Shown: positions 26,924-34,290 of the stretch, in pieces
Position numbering within the stretch: position 1 is the first letter of the stretch
Layout: each line of letters starts with the position of its first letter
DNA from: Streptomyces noursei
GTDB taxonomy: Bacteria; Actinomycetota; Actinomycetes; Streptomycetales; Streptomycetaceae
NCBI RefSeq assembly: GCF_001646665.1
Contig: NZ_LWBU01000169.1
Location: 235,308 to 299,307 of the forward strand
Direction: 5' to 3'
Length of the DNA stretch: 64,000 nucleotides
Made by a program: the position numbers and the translations under genes
The notes under the pieces: model-generated
Database searches by the model: none
What the model was told of the DNA's origin: nothing
The model's input: only the letters and a program-made list of their open reading frames with translations

Positions 26924-27724
26924 TCAGAGCCGTCCCAGCTGGGACAGGACCTGTTTGGGGCGGTTGGTGATGATCGCGTCCACTCCGAGCCGGGCGCACA
27001 GCTCCACGTCCTCCGGCTCGTTCACCGTCCAGACATGGACACGGTGACCCGCCCGGTGCAGCCGCGCGACATACCCCGGGTTGCCGCGGACGATCCGGAG
27101 GGAGGGCCCGGCGATCCGGGACCCGGCGGGCAGTCGCCCGTCGCGGATCCGCGGGGTGACGAACTGCATCAGGTACACGGTCGGCACGGCGGGCGCGGCG
27201 GCGGCGACCCGGTGCAGCGAGCGGGCGGAGAAGCTCATGATCCGTACCGGGGTGGTGGTGCCCGCGCGGGGCCGGGCCAGCCCGTAGCGCTCCAGCAGCT
27301 CCACCAGCCGCGCCTCCACCTGGCCGGCCCAGCGCGTGGGGTGCTTGGTCTCGATGGCCAGCTCGACGCGCCGCCCGGCGTCCGCCACGAGCGCGAGCAG
27401 CCGTTCGAGGGTCAGTACGGAGGTGTACTCCGGGTCGCCCCAGTCCGGGCTCTCGTTCGGGTCCTTCCAAGCGCCGAAGTCCAGCGCGGCCAGATCGGCC
27501 AGCTCCAGCGTGGAGACGGCGCCGCGTCCGTTGGAGGTGCGGTTCACGCGGCGGTCGTGGACACAGACGAGGTGGCCGTCGGCGGTGAGCCGGACGTCGC
27601 ACTCGAGGGCGTCGGCGCCGTCCTCGATCGCCTTCATGTACGCGGCCAGGGTGTGCTCGGGCGCGTCCTCGGAGGCGCCCCGGTGGGCGACGACCTGAAT
27701 CGTGTGCTGGCGTGCGTGGGTCAC
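26924..27724 (-). CDS. Glycerophosphodiester phosphodiesterase
   Basis: 266 residues. It hydrolyses glycerophosphodiesters to glycerol-3-phosphate and an alcohol. The catalytic HRGASEDAPEHTLAAY near residue 15, metal/catalytic ECDVRLTADGHLVCVHD and a late VHVWTVNEPEDVELC with GVDAIITNRP match the GDPD TIM barrel. No signal peptide is seen, so it is probably cytoplasmic. GTG 27724 is the first in-frame start with the domain in reach; no strong ribosome site is visible. Confidence 0.9.
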   Translation of the reverse strand: MTHARQHTIQVVAHRGASEDAPEHTLAAYMKAIEDGADALECDVRLTADGHLVCVHDRRVNRTSNGRGAVSTLELADLAALDFGAWKDPNESPDWGDPEYTSVLTLERLLALVADAGRRVELAIETKHPTRWAGQVEARLVELLERYGLARPRAGTTTPVRIMSFSARSLHRVAAAAPAVPTVYLMQFVTPRIRDGRLPAGSRIAGPSLRIVRGNPGYVARLHRAGHRVHVWTVNEPEDVELCARLGVDAIITNRPKQVLSQLGRL

Positions 27725-27946
27725 CGCGACATGGTGCCACCGCTGTTCGGCCCTCCACGACGGGCATCCCTTTTGTCGGAGATAAAGGATGGCCCGCGGA
27801 CGCACAGGTCCGGCTTACAGTGGCCTGACGGGCGGTGGGAAAAGCTGACCGCATACACCTGCCCAGCGGACTCTCGCCGAGACGCCGACGAGGACGCGGA
27901 CGACGCAGACGACGCAGACGACGTGGAACCCCGAGGAGAACGAGCT

Positions 27947-29383
27947 GTGAGCACCGAGAACGAGGGCAACGCGGTCCCGGCCGCCCCGTCCGTACCTCCC
28001 GTGCCGCCCTCTTCGTCCGCGCCGGCGGAGGACGCCCACGGGACGGCAGCGCCGGAACCACCCCGCACGCCCCCGCACACGCCCCCGTACGACCCGGCGG
28101 GCGCCGCCGCGCCGACGCGCGCCCATGACGTGCCGCCGCCCCACGCCCCCCACACGCCTCCCGCCCCGCCCACGGGCACGGGCTGGCCCGCCCCGCCGCC
28201 CCCGCCCGCCTGGGGCGCGCCGCTCCCGCCCTCCTCCGAGCCGCCGCGCAAACGTTCCGGCGGCGGACTGGTCGCGGCCCTCCTGGTGGCCGCCCTGGTC
28301 GCCGGCGGCATCGGCGGCGGCGTCGGCTACTGGGCGGCCGAGCAGAACGACGGCTCCAGCAGCTCCACCACCGTCGCGGCGGGCGAGGCCCCGGCCGACT
28401 TCGCGCGCGAGCCGGGCTCGGTCGCCGCGGTCGCGGGCAAGGCCCTGCCGAGCGTCGTCACCATCGAGGCCAAGGCCGGCGGCTCGGCGGCCGAGGGCGG
28501 CACCGGCACCGGGTTCGTGTACGACAAGGAAGGCCACATCCTCACCAACAACCACGTGGTGGCCTCCGCCGCGGAGGGCGGCACCCTCTCCGCGACCTTC
28601 TCCGACGGCAAGACGTACGACGCCGAGGTCGTCGGCCGCGCCCAGGGCTACGACGTCGCCGTGCTCAAGCTCAAGAAGGCCCCCTCCGGTCTCGCCCCGC
28701 TCCCGCTGGGCAACTCCGAGAGGGTGGCCGTCGGCGACTCGACCATCGCGATCGGCGCGCCCTTCGGCCTGTCCAACACCGTCACCACCGGCATCATCAG
28801 CGCCAAGAACCGCCCGGTGGCCTCCGGCGACGGCAGCGGCGCCGGCCGCAACTCGTACATGAGCGCCCTCCAGACCGACGCCTCCATCAACCCGGGCAAC
28901 TCCGGCGGCCCCCTGCTGGACGCGCGCGGCGCCGTGATCGGCATCAACTCCGCCATCCAGTCGGCGGGCAGCGGCGGCCTCGGCCAGTCCCAGGCGGGCT
29001 CCATCGGCCTCGGCTTCGCCATCCCGATCAACCAGGCCAAGGGCGTCGCCGACCAGCTGATCAGGACCGGCGAGCCGGTCTACCCGGTGATCGGCGCCAC
29101 CGTGAACATGGCCGAGGGCGGCACCGAGGGTGCCCGTATCGCCCCCGAGGGCGAGGGCGGCACCCCGGCGGTCGTCCCGGGCGGCCCCGCCGCGAAGGCG
29201 GGCCTCAAGGCGGGCGACGTGATCGTCAAGTTCGGCGACCGGACCATCGACAGCGGCCCGACGCTGATCAGCGAGATCTGGACCCACAAGCCGGGCGACC
29301 GGGTCACCCTCACCTACGAGCGCGGCGGCAAGAGCGCGACGGCCGAGGTCACCCTGGGCGAGCGCAAGGGCGACAGCGGCTGA
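27947..29383 (+). CDS. HtrA/DegP-like trypsin-fold serine protease with PDZ domain
   Basis: 478 residues. A Pro-rich cytoplasmic N-terminus (about 1-105) precedes one membrane span (LVAALLVAALVAGGIGGGVGYW), then an extracellular protease domain with catalytic His in TNNHVVAS, Asp in GYDVAVLKL and Ser in NPGNSGGPLLD, and a C-terminal PDZ domain (about 380-470, GLKAGDVIVKFGDR). It degrades or refolds damaged envelope proteins. GTG 27947 has GAGGAG eight bases upstream. The upstream open frame is antisense to the GDPD gene. Confidence 0.92.
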   Translation: MSTENEGNAVPAAPSVPPVPPSSSAPAEDAHGTAAPEPPRTPPHTPPYDPAGAAAPTRAHDVPPPHAPHTPPAPPTGTGWPAPPPPPAWGAPLPPSSEPPRKRSGGGLVAALLVAALVAGGIGGGVGYWAAEQNDGSSSSTTVAAGEAPADFAREPGSVAAVAGKALPSVVTIEAKAGGSAAEGGTGTGFVYDKEGHILTNNHVVASAAEGGTLSATFSDGKTYDAEVVGRAQGYDVAVLKLKKAPSGLAPLPLGNSERVAVGDSTIAIGAPFGLSNTVTTGIISAKNRPVASGDGSGAGRNSYMSALQTDASINPGNSGGPLLDARGAVIGINSAIQSAGSGGLGQSQAGSIGLGFAIPINQAKGVADQLIRTGEPVYPVIGATVNMAEGGTEGARIAPEGEGGTPAVVPGGPAAKAGLKAGDVIVKFGDRTIDSGPTLISEIWTHKPGDRVTLTYERGGKSATAEVTLGERKGDSG

Positions 29384-29451
29384 CGGACGCCTCGTCACCC
29401 GGCTCCCGGCCCCGGCGTGCCGGGCGCCGGGCGCCGGGCCACAGTGGGGTC

Positions 29452-29676
29452 ATGACCGCAGACCAGCCGCCCGTGACCGTGTCCCCGCCCAACGGCTCCG
29501 GCGGCCGCACCGTCCACACCGACGGCACCCTCCTGGGCCTCGCCCACAGCGTCGCCGACCTCGTCGACCTGCTGAGCGGTGTGGGCCTGGAACTGGGCCC
29601 GGACGAAGTGGCCACCACCCGCCTCATCCACTGGCAGGGCGGCGGCCCCGCGGTCTGGGCCGAGTCACCCCCCTGA
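29452..29676 (+). CDS. Small hypothetical protein
   Basis: 74 residues, codon bias good. It has a central amphipathic stretch (GLAHSVADLVDLLSGVGLEL) and no signal peptide. CACAGT lies six bases before ATG 29452, close to the TANNNT-N6-start layout seen for leaderless genes in this window. Function unknown. Confidence 0.6.
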   Translation: MTADQPPVTVSPPNGSGGRTVHTDGTLLGLAHSVADLVDLLSGVGLELGPDEVATTRLIHWQGGGPAVWAESPP

Positions 29677-29743
29677 CCCACCCGCCCCCCACCCCCCAAC
29701 CGGTAGGCTGTAGCCCGCTCCACCGTAGGTGCGGCGGAGCGTG

Positions 29744-29828
29744 GGTGGGTTGCCCGAGCGGCCTAAGGGAACGGTCTTGAAAACCGTCGTGGCGCGAGTC
29801 ACCGTGGGTTCAAATCCCACACCCACCG
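29744..29828 (+). tRNA. tRNA-Ser, anticodon TGA
   Basis: 85 bases. Acceptor stem GGTGGGT/ACCCACC with discriminator G at 29828; anticodon loop CTTGAAA gives TGA (reads UCA). A long variable arm (GTGGCGCGAGTCAC) identifies a class II tRNA, and the T arm is GTGGGTTCAAATCCCAC. CCA is not encoded. Confidence 0.95.
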
Positions 29829-29835
29829 CACGCGA

Positions 29836-29872
29836 AGCGGCCCCTGACCAAGCACATCGGTCGGGGGCCGCT
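29836..29872 (+). terminator. Hairpin terminator after tRNA-Ser
   Basis: A 14-bp stem, 29836-29849 with 29859-29872 (AGCGGCCCCTGACC and partner, one G-U pair), nine-base loop, eight bases after the tRNA. Confidence 0.75.
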
Positions 29873-30014
29873 CGGCCGTGCGGCGCCGTCACCCGGCGAC
29901 CGCTGCCGACTGTCCCGCGTGTCGCTTGCGGGGGCGCGGGTGCCGGGTGGGACGGAACCTTGCCGATCGGTCGGACGTCCTACAGGGCGAGGACGTCCGC
30001 GAGAGGGAGTTGCC

Positions 30015-30233
30015 ATGCCGGTGAACGACCCGAAGAAGCTCGAGACCACCCTTGGTGACGGACGGCGCGTGACGCTGTCGCTGCCGCCGACCGATGCCCT
30101 GTGGGCCGCCGACGGGGTGGGCGCGCTGCGCGCCGTTCCCGCCACGCACACAGGACGCGGCGAGGAGCCGCCCGCCCTCCCGGCGCGGCCCGTACTCCCC
30201 CTGGAAGTGGCGCTGTTGGGGCTCGGCGTCTAG
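30015..30233 (+). CDS. Small hypothetical protein
   Basis: 72 residues from ATG 30015 with GAGGGAG upstream. The first 40 residues are well-behaved (KKLETTLGDGRRVTLSLPPTD); the tail is Pro/Ala/Leu rich. No membrane span or known motif. It lies between the tRNA-Ser terminator and the lower-GC lipoprotein gene. Confidence 0.55.
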   Translation: MPVNDPKKLETTLGDGRRVTLSLPPTDALWAADGVGALRAVPATHTGRGEEPPALPARPVLPLEVALLGLGV

Positions 30234-30344
30234 AGCCAGACGGCGGCTGCCGAACGCGACCTGGGGAGCACGGCGCGCAGACGCCGAGAACGGTTATGAG
30301 CCGCGCGTGATGCGGGGCGCCGCCAGTTGGCAAGGAGTGCTCAG

Positions 30345-30758
30345 TTGCGTGTGAAGAGGATTGTCCCGCTGCTCCTCGTTCCGGTACTTCTGTCCGGCTG
30401 CGGACTGCTGGAGGAGGCGCCGAGCGGAGACAGGGTCGCACCACCGCAACTGCCCGCTGTGCAGAACGAAGGCAAGGCTGTCTCCGATGCCGAATCGTTT
30501 GCAGCCTGGGTGTCGGAGAAGGGCAGTAAGGAACAGCAAGATGCAGTCATCGGCCATGTGTCGATGATGTGGGGCGATTGGAACACCCCAGGCGAGTTGG
30601 GGTTTGTGGTCACCGACCACACCCAGAAGGCTCCGGCCGAGACGGTGGCCGAGGCGTTCGCCGGGTGGGAGGACAACGTCGACACCACGGTGCGGGCTGC
30701 TGTCTACGGAAAAGGTGGAGAACTGCTGCATGTGACCGAGCCGAAGCCTGGGTCGTAG
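30345..30758 (+). CDS. Small lipoprotein of lower GC
   Basis: 137 residues from TTG 30345, seven bases after AAGGAG; GTG 30351 is the alternative. The lipobox is LLSGC near residue 19, so it is probably anchored outside the membrane. The mature part is a single small domain with no recognised family. Codons ending in A or T (GCA, GAT, GAA, TTT) are much more common than in neighbours, which suggests recent acquisition or weak selection. It sits about 500 bases past a tRNA-Ser gene. Confidence 0.65.
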   Translation: MRVKRIVPLLLVPVLLSGCGLLEEAPSGDRVAPPQLPAVQNEGKAVSDAESFAAWVSEKGSKEQQDAVIGHVSMMWGDWNTPGELGFVVTDHTQKAPAETVAEAFAGWEDNVDTTVRAAVYGKGGELLHVTEPKPGS

Positions 30759-30845
30759 TTTCAGCGGTATCCGCGTCGCTGGCCTAGGCCGACTGGTCGA
30801 TGACCGAACCTCTGAAGTGCGGGCGCCTTCCCCGGGCGGTTCACG

Positions 30846-30879
30846 GCGCCACCCTCGGCGGCGATGGTGAGGGTGGCGC
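30846..30879. terminator. Hairpin between convergent genes
   Basis: GCGCCACCCTC (30846-30856) pairs with GAGGGTGGCGC (30869-30879), 12-base loop. The rest of the 220-base gap shows nothing. Confidence 0.6.
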
Positions 30880-30981
30880 TGTCTCGCTGGGGTCGTGTGT
30901 CGAGGGCTTGAGGCCGGGTGCCTTTCAGTGTCCTTCTGGCGGCGTCTGGTCTCCAGGGGGAGTCATCAGCCCGTCGGGCGG

Positions 30982-31287
30982 TCAGGAGCCGACGATGGCG
31001 CGGAGGGCGGCGAGGTGGGCGTGGTAGGCGTCGCGGCCCGGGCGGGTCAGGCGGAGCCAGACGCGGGCGCGGGTGTCGCGCACCGCCTTGCGCTGCTCGA
31101 CGTAGCCGGCGTCCGCCAGCACGGTGACGTGCTTGCTCAGGACCGAGGCGGAGACGCCCAGTTGCTGCTGGACCGTGGCGAACTCGGCCTCCCCGGCGGT
31201 GTCCAGGAGGGCGCAGATCCGCAGGCGGTTGGGGGCGTGGATGGTGGTGTCGAAGCCGTCCATGGGGTCGGGCGCGGGACTGCTCAT
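30982..31287 (-). CDS. Small winged-helix transcriptional regulator
   Basis: 101 residues, almost all a winged helix of the ArsR/MarR-like 'HTH_27' type: RLRICALLDTAGEAEFATVQQQLGVSASVLSKHVTVLADAGYVEQRKA, then a wing with RVWLRLT. No ligand domain or metal-binding Cys is present. ATG 31287 overlaps the stop of the membrane-protein gene by four bases, so the two form an operon. Two inverted repeats TTTCC-N5-GGAAA at the operon promoter are candidate self-binding sites. Confidence 0.8.
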   Translation of the reverse strand: MSSPAPDPMDGFDTTIHAPNRLRICALLDTAGEAEFATVQQQLGVSASVLSKHVTVLADAGYVEQRKAVRDTRARVWLRLTRPGRDAYHAHLAALRAIVGS

Positions 31288-31781
31288 GAGGCCTTCCGGT
31301 GCAGGCGGACGAAGACGAGGTGGAAGGCGATCGACGTCGCGGCCCCGACGGCCGACGCGGCGAACAGCCAGAGCGGTTCACGGGTGGCCCGGAAGACCAG
31401 GGCCGATCCCAGGAGCACCACGGGCAGCCCGATCACCAGCGGCAGCGTGACGTTCCTCGGGAGGACGTCGAAGCGGAGCGCCACGCCGGTCTTCTTCCGC
31501 CAGTTGGAGGCCGCCACCACGAACAGCGACAGGTACGCCGCCGTCATCACCACCATGATCACGCTCCAGGTGCCCTGGGGCAGCAGCCAGTCGTGGCGGG
31601 CCAGCGTGCCTCCGTACACGGGCGGTACGGCGGCGGTGTAGAGCGTGAGCGCGGCGGCGAACCAGCGCGGCCAGGGGGTGGCTGCGAGGGCGGTCGCCGA
31701 CGCCTTGACCTGCTCGGCGTCGGAGAGGGCGGCGAGCGCCTCCTGTGCGGTCGGACGGATGGCATCCCCGTTGGTTTCCAT
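31284..31781 (-). CDS. Four-span membrane protein paired with the regulator
   Basis: 165 residues. Four hydrophobic segments are visible (about 45-65, 75-95, 110-130, 135-155). It starts at ATG 31781, with a -10 box TAAAGT seven bases upstream, so the message may be nearly leaderless; there is no clear ribosome site. The start codon lies inside an inverted repeat. Membrane-protein plus winged-helix pairs of this form often act as sensing modules, but no ligand can be named. Confidence 0.75.
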   Translation of the reverse strand: METNGDAIRPTAQEALAALSDAEQVKASATALAATPWPRWFAAALTLYTAAVPPVYGGTLARHDWLLPQGTWSVIMVVMTAAYLSLFVVAASNWRKKTGVALRFDVLPRNVTLPLVIGLPVVLLGSALVFRATREPLWLFAASAVGAATSIAFHLVFVRLHRKAS

Positions 31782-31790
31782 GATGGAAAC
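31774..31790. promoter_or_regulatory. Candidate operator 1, GTTTCC-N5-GGAAAC
   Basis: A perfect six-base-arm inverted repeat, GTTTCC/GGAAAC, with spacer ATGAT. It covers the transcription start and the ATG of the membrane-protein gene, a position suited to repression. Confidence 0.5.
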
Positions 31791-31817
31791 TTTAGGGGTG
31801 AGTTTCCGGTGTGGCAA
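31789..31817 (-). promoter_or_regulatory. Promoter of the regulator/membrane-protein operon
   Basis: On the minus strand, -35 TTGCCA (31817-31812), 17-base spacer and -10 TAAAGT (31794-31789). The half-site GTTTCC at 31802-31807 lies in the spacer. Confidence 0.55.
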
Positions 31818-31824
31818 GTCTTGA

Positions 31825-31841
31825 TTTTCCGAAGCGGAAAG
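31825..31841. promoter_or_regulatory. Candidate operator 2, TTTCC-N5-GGAAA
   Basis: TTTCC (31826-31830), spacer GAAGC, GGAAA (31836-31840): the same arms and spacing as operator 1, centred 51 bases away (about five helical turns). It also overlaps the -35 region expected for the divergent small gene. Confidence 0.5.
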
Positions 31842-31857
31842 TGTCAGAGCGCGGCGC

Positions 31858-31863
31858 TAGAGT
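31858..31863 (+). promoter_or_regulatory. Probable -10 box of a leaderless promoter
   Basis: TAGAGT lies six bases before ATG 31870, and no ribosome site is present. Confidence 0.5.
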
Positions 31864-31869
31864 CGTCGT

Positions 31870-32031
31870 ATGGGGGATTTCGCCAGTCAGAACCGGACCG
31901 TGCTGTGCAAGTCGTGTCACCGGCCGCTCCGTCAGAACCGCCGTTGGTTTCCGCAGCAGTACTGCAACCGCTGGCACAAGGTGCGGCACCGGGTGGCCGA
32001 GTTCGTCGGCGGCGTGATGGAGAACGTGTAG
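31870..32031 (+). CDS. 53-residue zinc-finger-like protein
   Basis: A short gene divergent from the regulator operon. It encodes CKSCHRPL and, 18 residues on, YCNRWHKVRH, giving a CxxC...CxxxH set that could hold one zinc. The protein is basic (many Arg/His). A TAGAGT box six bases before the ATG indicates a leaderless message. It resembles a minimal nucleic-acid-binding zinc ribbon, but that is inference. The second TTTCC-N5-GGAAA operator lies about 30 bases upstream, so it may be co-regulated with the divergent operon. Confidence 0.6.
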   Translation: MGDFASQNRTVLCKSCHRPLRQNRRWFPQQYCNRWHKVRHRVAEFVGGVMENV

Positions 32032-32216
32032 CGCGCCCGTAGGCGGGTGAGCGCGGAGCGGGCGGGGCAAAACCCGTTGCCCGGGCGGACGCGGCCGCGC
32101 CAGCATCGGGCCATGGACTCCTCGACGCTCCACCCCGTGCCGCTGACCGCCGCCGCCCGATCGGCGCGCGGGCAGCAGCAGCGCGGGTCCCGGCGGAGGC
32201 CGGCTGCCGCGCCGTC

Positions 32217-32849
32217 GTGATCGGCGCGCTGGTCGCGGGGGCGCTCGCCGGGTACGGGATCGCCGTGCCGGTGGGGGCCGTCGGGGCGTACCTGGTGGCG
32301 CTCACCGCGCGGACGTCCTGGCGGGTCGGCGCGTGCGCCGCGCTCGGGGTGGCCACCGCCGACGGGCTGTACGCAGCGGTCGCCGCCGTCGGAGGAACGG
32401 CCCTGGCGCCGCTCGTGGAGCCGGTGTCGGTGCCCCTGCGCCGGCTGTCGGCCCTGGTCCTGCTGGTGCTGGCGGTCCACGGCGGTGTCGTGGCGATCCG
32501 GCGGTACCGGGCGCGGCGGGCGGCGGAGCGGGACGACGAGGCGCCGGTCGGACCCCTGCGGGCGTACCTGGCGCTCCTGGGCCTCACGGTGCTCAACCCC
32601 ATGACCGTCGTCTACTTCGCGGCGCTGGTGATCGGCGGCCGCACCGCCGGCACCCCGGGCCCGCTGGAGCAGGGCGCCTTCGTGCTCGCCGCCTTCCTCG
32701 CGTCGGCCAGCTGGCAGCTGCTGCTGGCCGGGGGCGGGGCGCTGCTGGGCAGGGCGCTGACCGGGCGCCGGGGGCGGCTCGCCACCGCCCTGGCCTCCAG
32801 CGCCCTGATCACCGCGCTCGCGGGGCACCTGCTCCTCGCGGCGCCGTGA
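32217..32849 (+). CDS. LysE/RhtB-family amino-acid exporter
   Basis: 210 residues with six hydrophobic segments. The first reads GALAGYGIAVPVGAVGAYLV, matching the LysE start with its conserved Pro-Gly region, and VLNPMTVVYFAALVIGG is the conserved Asn-Pro segment of the fourth span region. GTG 32217 is used; a 35-codon frame from ATG 32113 ends in a TGA overlapping this GTG and could couple translation. The 3' end overlaps the convergent primase-polymerase gene by 41 bases. Substrate unknown. Confidence 0.82.
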   Translation: MIGALVAGALAGYGIAVPVGAVGAYLVALTARTSWRVGACAALGVATADGLYAAVAAVGGTALAPLVEPVSVPLRRLSALVLLVLAVHGGVVAIRRYRARRAAERDDEAPVGPLRAYLALLGLTVLNPMTVVYFAALVIGGRTAGTPGPLEQGAFVLAAFLASASWQLLLAGGGALLGRALTGRRGRLATALASSALITALAGHLLLAAP

Positions 32850-33681
32850 ACCGGGCGGCCGAGGCGACGGTGGCGCGGGCCTCGTGGGCGGTGAGCCCGG
32901 TCCGTACGGCGGCCTCGGTGAGGGCGTCCGCCAGGGCGTCGCCGATGCCGCTCTCGTACGCCCGGCACGCCGCCCAGAACAGCCGGGCGTTGCGCCGGCC
33001 CTCCCGGGCGGCGAGGACGAACCCGACCAGCCCCTCGCCCCGCGGTCCGGGTCGCCCCCCGCGGGCGCGCGCGGGAGGCCGCGGCGGGGGGACCAGCAGG
33101 CGCAGGAGGGCCGGCGGGCAGGCCGCCGGGGGCAGGGCGGGCGTGCCGGGCGCCAGGCGGTAGGCGCCGCGCGCGGTCACCGAGCCGGGTCCGGCCAGGT
33201 AGCCGCCGAAGCCGCGGATGTCGATGCCCGGGGCGAGGCGCCCGGCCGAGTTCGGGACGACGACGCCGGGCGGGCCGGCCAGCCAGAGGTGCCGTCCGCC
33301 GCTGGGGGTCAGCACGGTGACCGTCCCCGGAACCGGGAAGCCGTGCTCCCGGGCGAGGTGCCGCAGCACGGCGGGGTCCGTGTCGAGGTCGACGCCGATC
33401 AGGTGGTGGGGCGGGCGCCCGCACGCGATGCCGTAGCCGGTCGCCCAGGGGGCGAGCGCGAAGAGCGCGCGTACGGCCGCCGGGTCGGTGGTCGCGTCGT
33501 GGACGCCGTGTCCGGGCCGGCCGCACTCGCCCCGGCAGCGGACCGGTGCCGGATCGTCGCGGTGGGGCGACGGCAGGGCGGGCAGCTTGGACGGCGACAG
33601 GGGAAAGACGGGCAGTCCGCGCTCGGCGGCGGACTGCGCGTACGTCAGGGCCAGGGTGGTGCGCCTTCCGGTGGCGGCCAT
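32809..33681 (-). CDS. Primase-polymerase (AEP) domain protein
   Basis: 290 residues. The N-terminal about 200 residues form the bifunctional DNA primase/polymerase domain: YAQSAAERGLPVFPL, Zn-type insert RCRGECGRPGHGVHDATTDP, ALAPWATGYGIACG, the catalytic acids in LIGVDLDTDP and the SGGRHLWLAGP motif with His. It has no fused helicase. The C-terminal helical tail ends in AHEARATVASAARF, as in primase C-terminal segments. It can plausibly make RNA/DNA primers or fill gaps. ATG 33681 starts the conserved region; ATG 33699 or 33711 are possible. Confidence 0.82.
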   Translation of the reverse strand: MAATGRRTTLALTYAQSAAERGLPVFPLSPSKLPALPSPHRDDPAPVRCRGECGRPGHGVHDATTDPAAVRALFALAPWATGYGIACGRPPHHLIGVDLDTDPAVLRHLAREHGFPVPGTVTVLTPSGGRHLWLAGPPGVVVPNSAGRLAPGIDIRGFGGYLAGPGSVTARGAYRLAPGTPALPPAACPPALLRLLVPPPRPPARARGGRPGPRGEGLVGFVLAAREGRRNARLFWAACRAYESGIGDALADALTEAAVRTGLTAHEARATVASAARFTAPRGAGAPRAR

Positions 33682-33995
33682 GGCTCCATGGTCGTACATG
33701 CGTTCGACCATGGGAAGGGGGTGGATGTCCGTCGTCGTTCCGCGTCCACCCGAACGGCCGCGAGCCCGGACGGGGGTCCGGCCGCTCGACCGGCCGCGCG
33801 CCGGCCGATCGGGCGGTGAGCAGGACTTTCGGGCAGTCGGGGACGTTTATCGCCAAGTCGTCACGCTTGCGAGGGAAATGAGCGGTCCTGCCTGGTTCAC
33901 AGGGGAATCGGTGGGCAACTCTTTCACCACGAAGCGGGGCGCCCAACCGTCCCGCAACCGGCCGCAGTTGCGCAGAGGACTCCTGGAGGGCATCC
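33682..33995. other. Intergenic region with long leader before a small ORF
   Basis: 314 bases divergent between the primase-polymerase and the small ORF at 33996. From 33835 the sequence becomes less GC-rich (GTTTATCGCCAAGTCGTCACG). No gene with codon bias is visible; it probably holds promoters for both sides. Confidence 0.35.
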
Positions 33996-34133
33996 ATGGC
34001 AAGCATCCGCACCGCACGCCTCATCGCCACCGGTCCCTCCGGGCGGCGGGGTGGTACCGCGCACGTGAACGGCCCGGGGCGCACGGTCATTCGCCGGAGC
34101 GGCCCCACGGCGGACTTAGCCCACTCCCGGTAG
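33996..34133 (+). pseudogene. Possible internally deleted small secreted-protein gene
   Basis: A 45-codon frame from ATG 33996, with a good ribosome site (GGAGG, eight bases upstream) and a start (MASIRTARLIA) like the signal-peptide n-region of small secreted streptomycete proteins. After residue 12 the expected hydrophobic core is missing and the sequence becomes GPSGRRGG. A later TAHVNGPGRTVI resembles the C-terminal part of such proteins as I remember them. I read it as a gene that lost its middle; it could also be chance. Confidence 0.35.
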
Positions 34134-34245
34134 GGCCGGCCCGAGGGAAGGGGCGAGGGGCGGGGGCAGGGGGGCGTAGAACGGGGCGGAGGGGCGGGGG
34201 ACGAGCGACAGGGGAGGAACGACGGGGGGAGGGGGCGAGCGGAAC
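34134..34245. repeat. Purine-rich low-complexity tract
   Basis: About 110 bases of runs of G with A (for example GGGGCGAGGGGCGGGGGCAG and GACGGGGGGAGGGGGCGAG) on the plus strand. There is no coding bias on this strand. It lies between the broken small ORF and a strong hairpin. Confidence 0.5.
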
Positions 34246-34290
34246 GGGCGGCCCGTGCGCGGTACTTCGGTACCGGCGCGCGGGCCGCCC
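34246..34290 (+). terminator. Large hairpin closed by a TTCG tetraloop
   Basis: GGGCGGCCCG (34246-34255) pairs with CGGGCCGCCC (34281-34290), and GGTAC/GTACC close around the loop TTCG (34266-34269), with a small internal bulge. UUCG loops are very stable. It is a likely terminator for the small ORF transcript. From 34291 to 34693 nothing further is recognised. Confidence 0.6.

Noticed and set aside
29829..30345. Integrative element at tRNA-Ser(TGA)
   Set aside because: No integrase, excisionase or repeat of the tRNA 3' end is visible downstream.
32113..32220. 35-codon leader ORF overlapping the LysE start
   Set aside because: Its GTGA-type overlap is suggestive, but the product is low complexity and no ribosome site is clear; noted in the LysE entry only.
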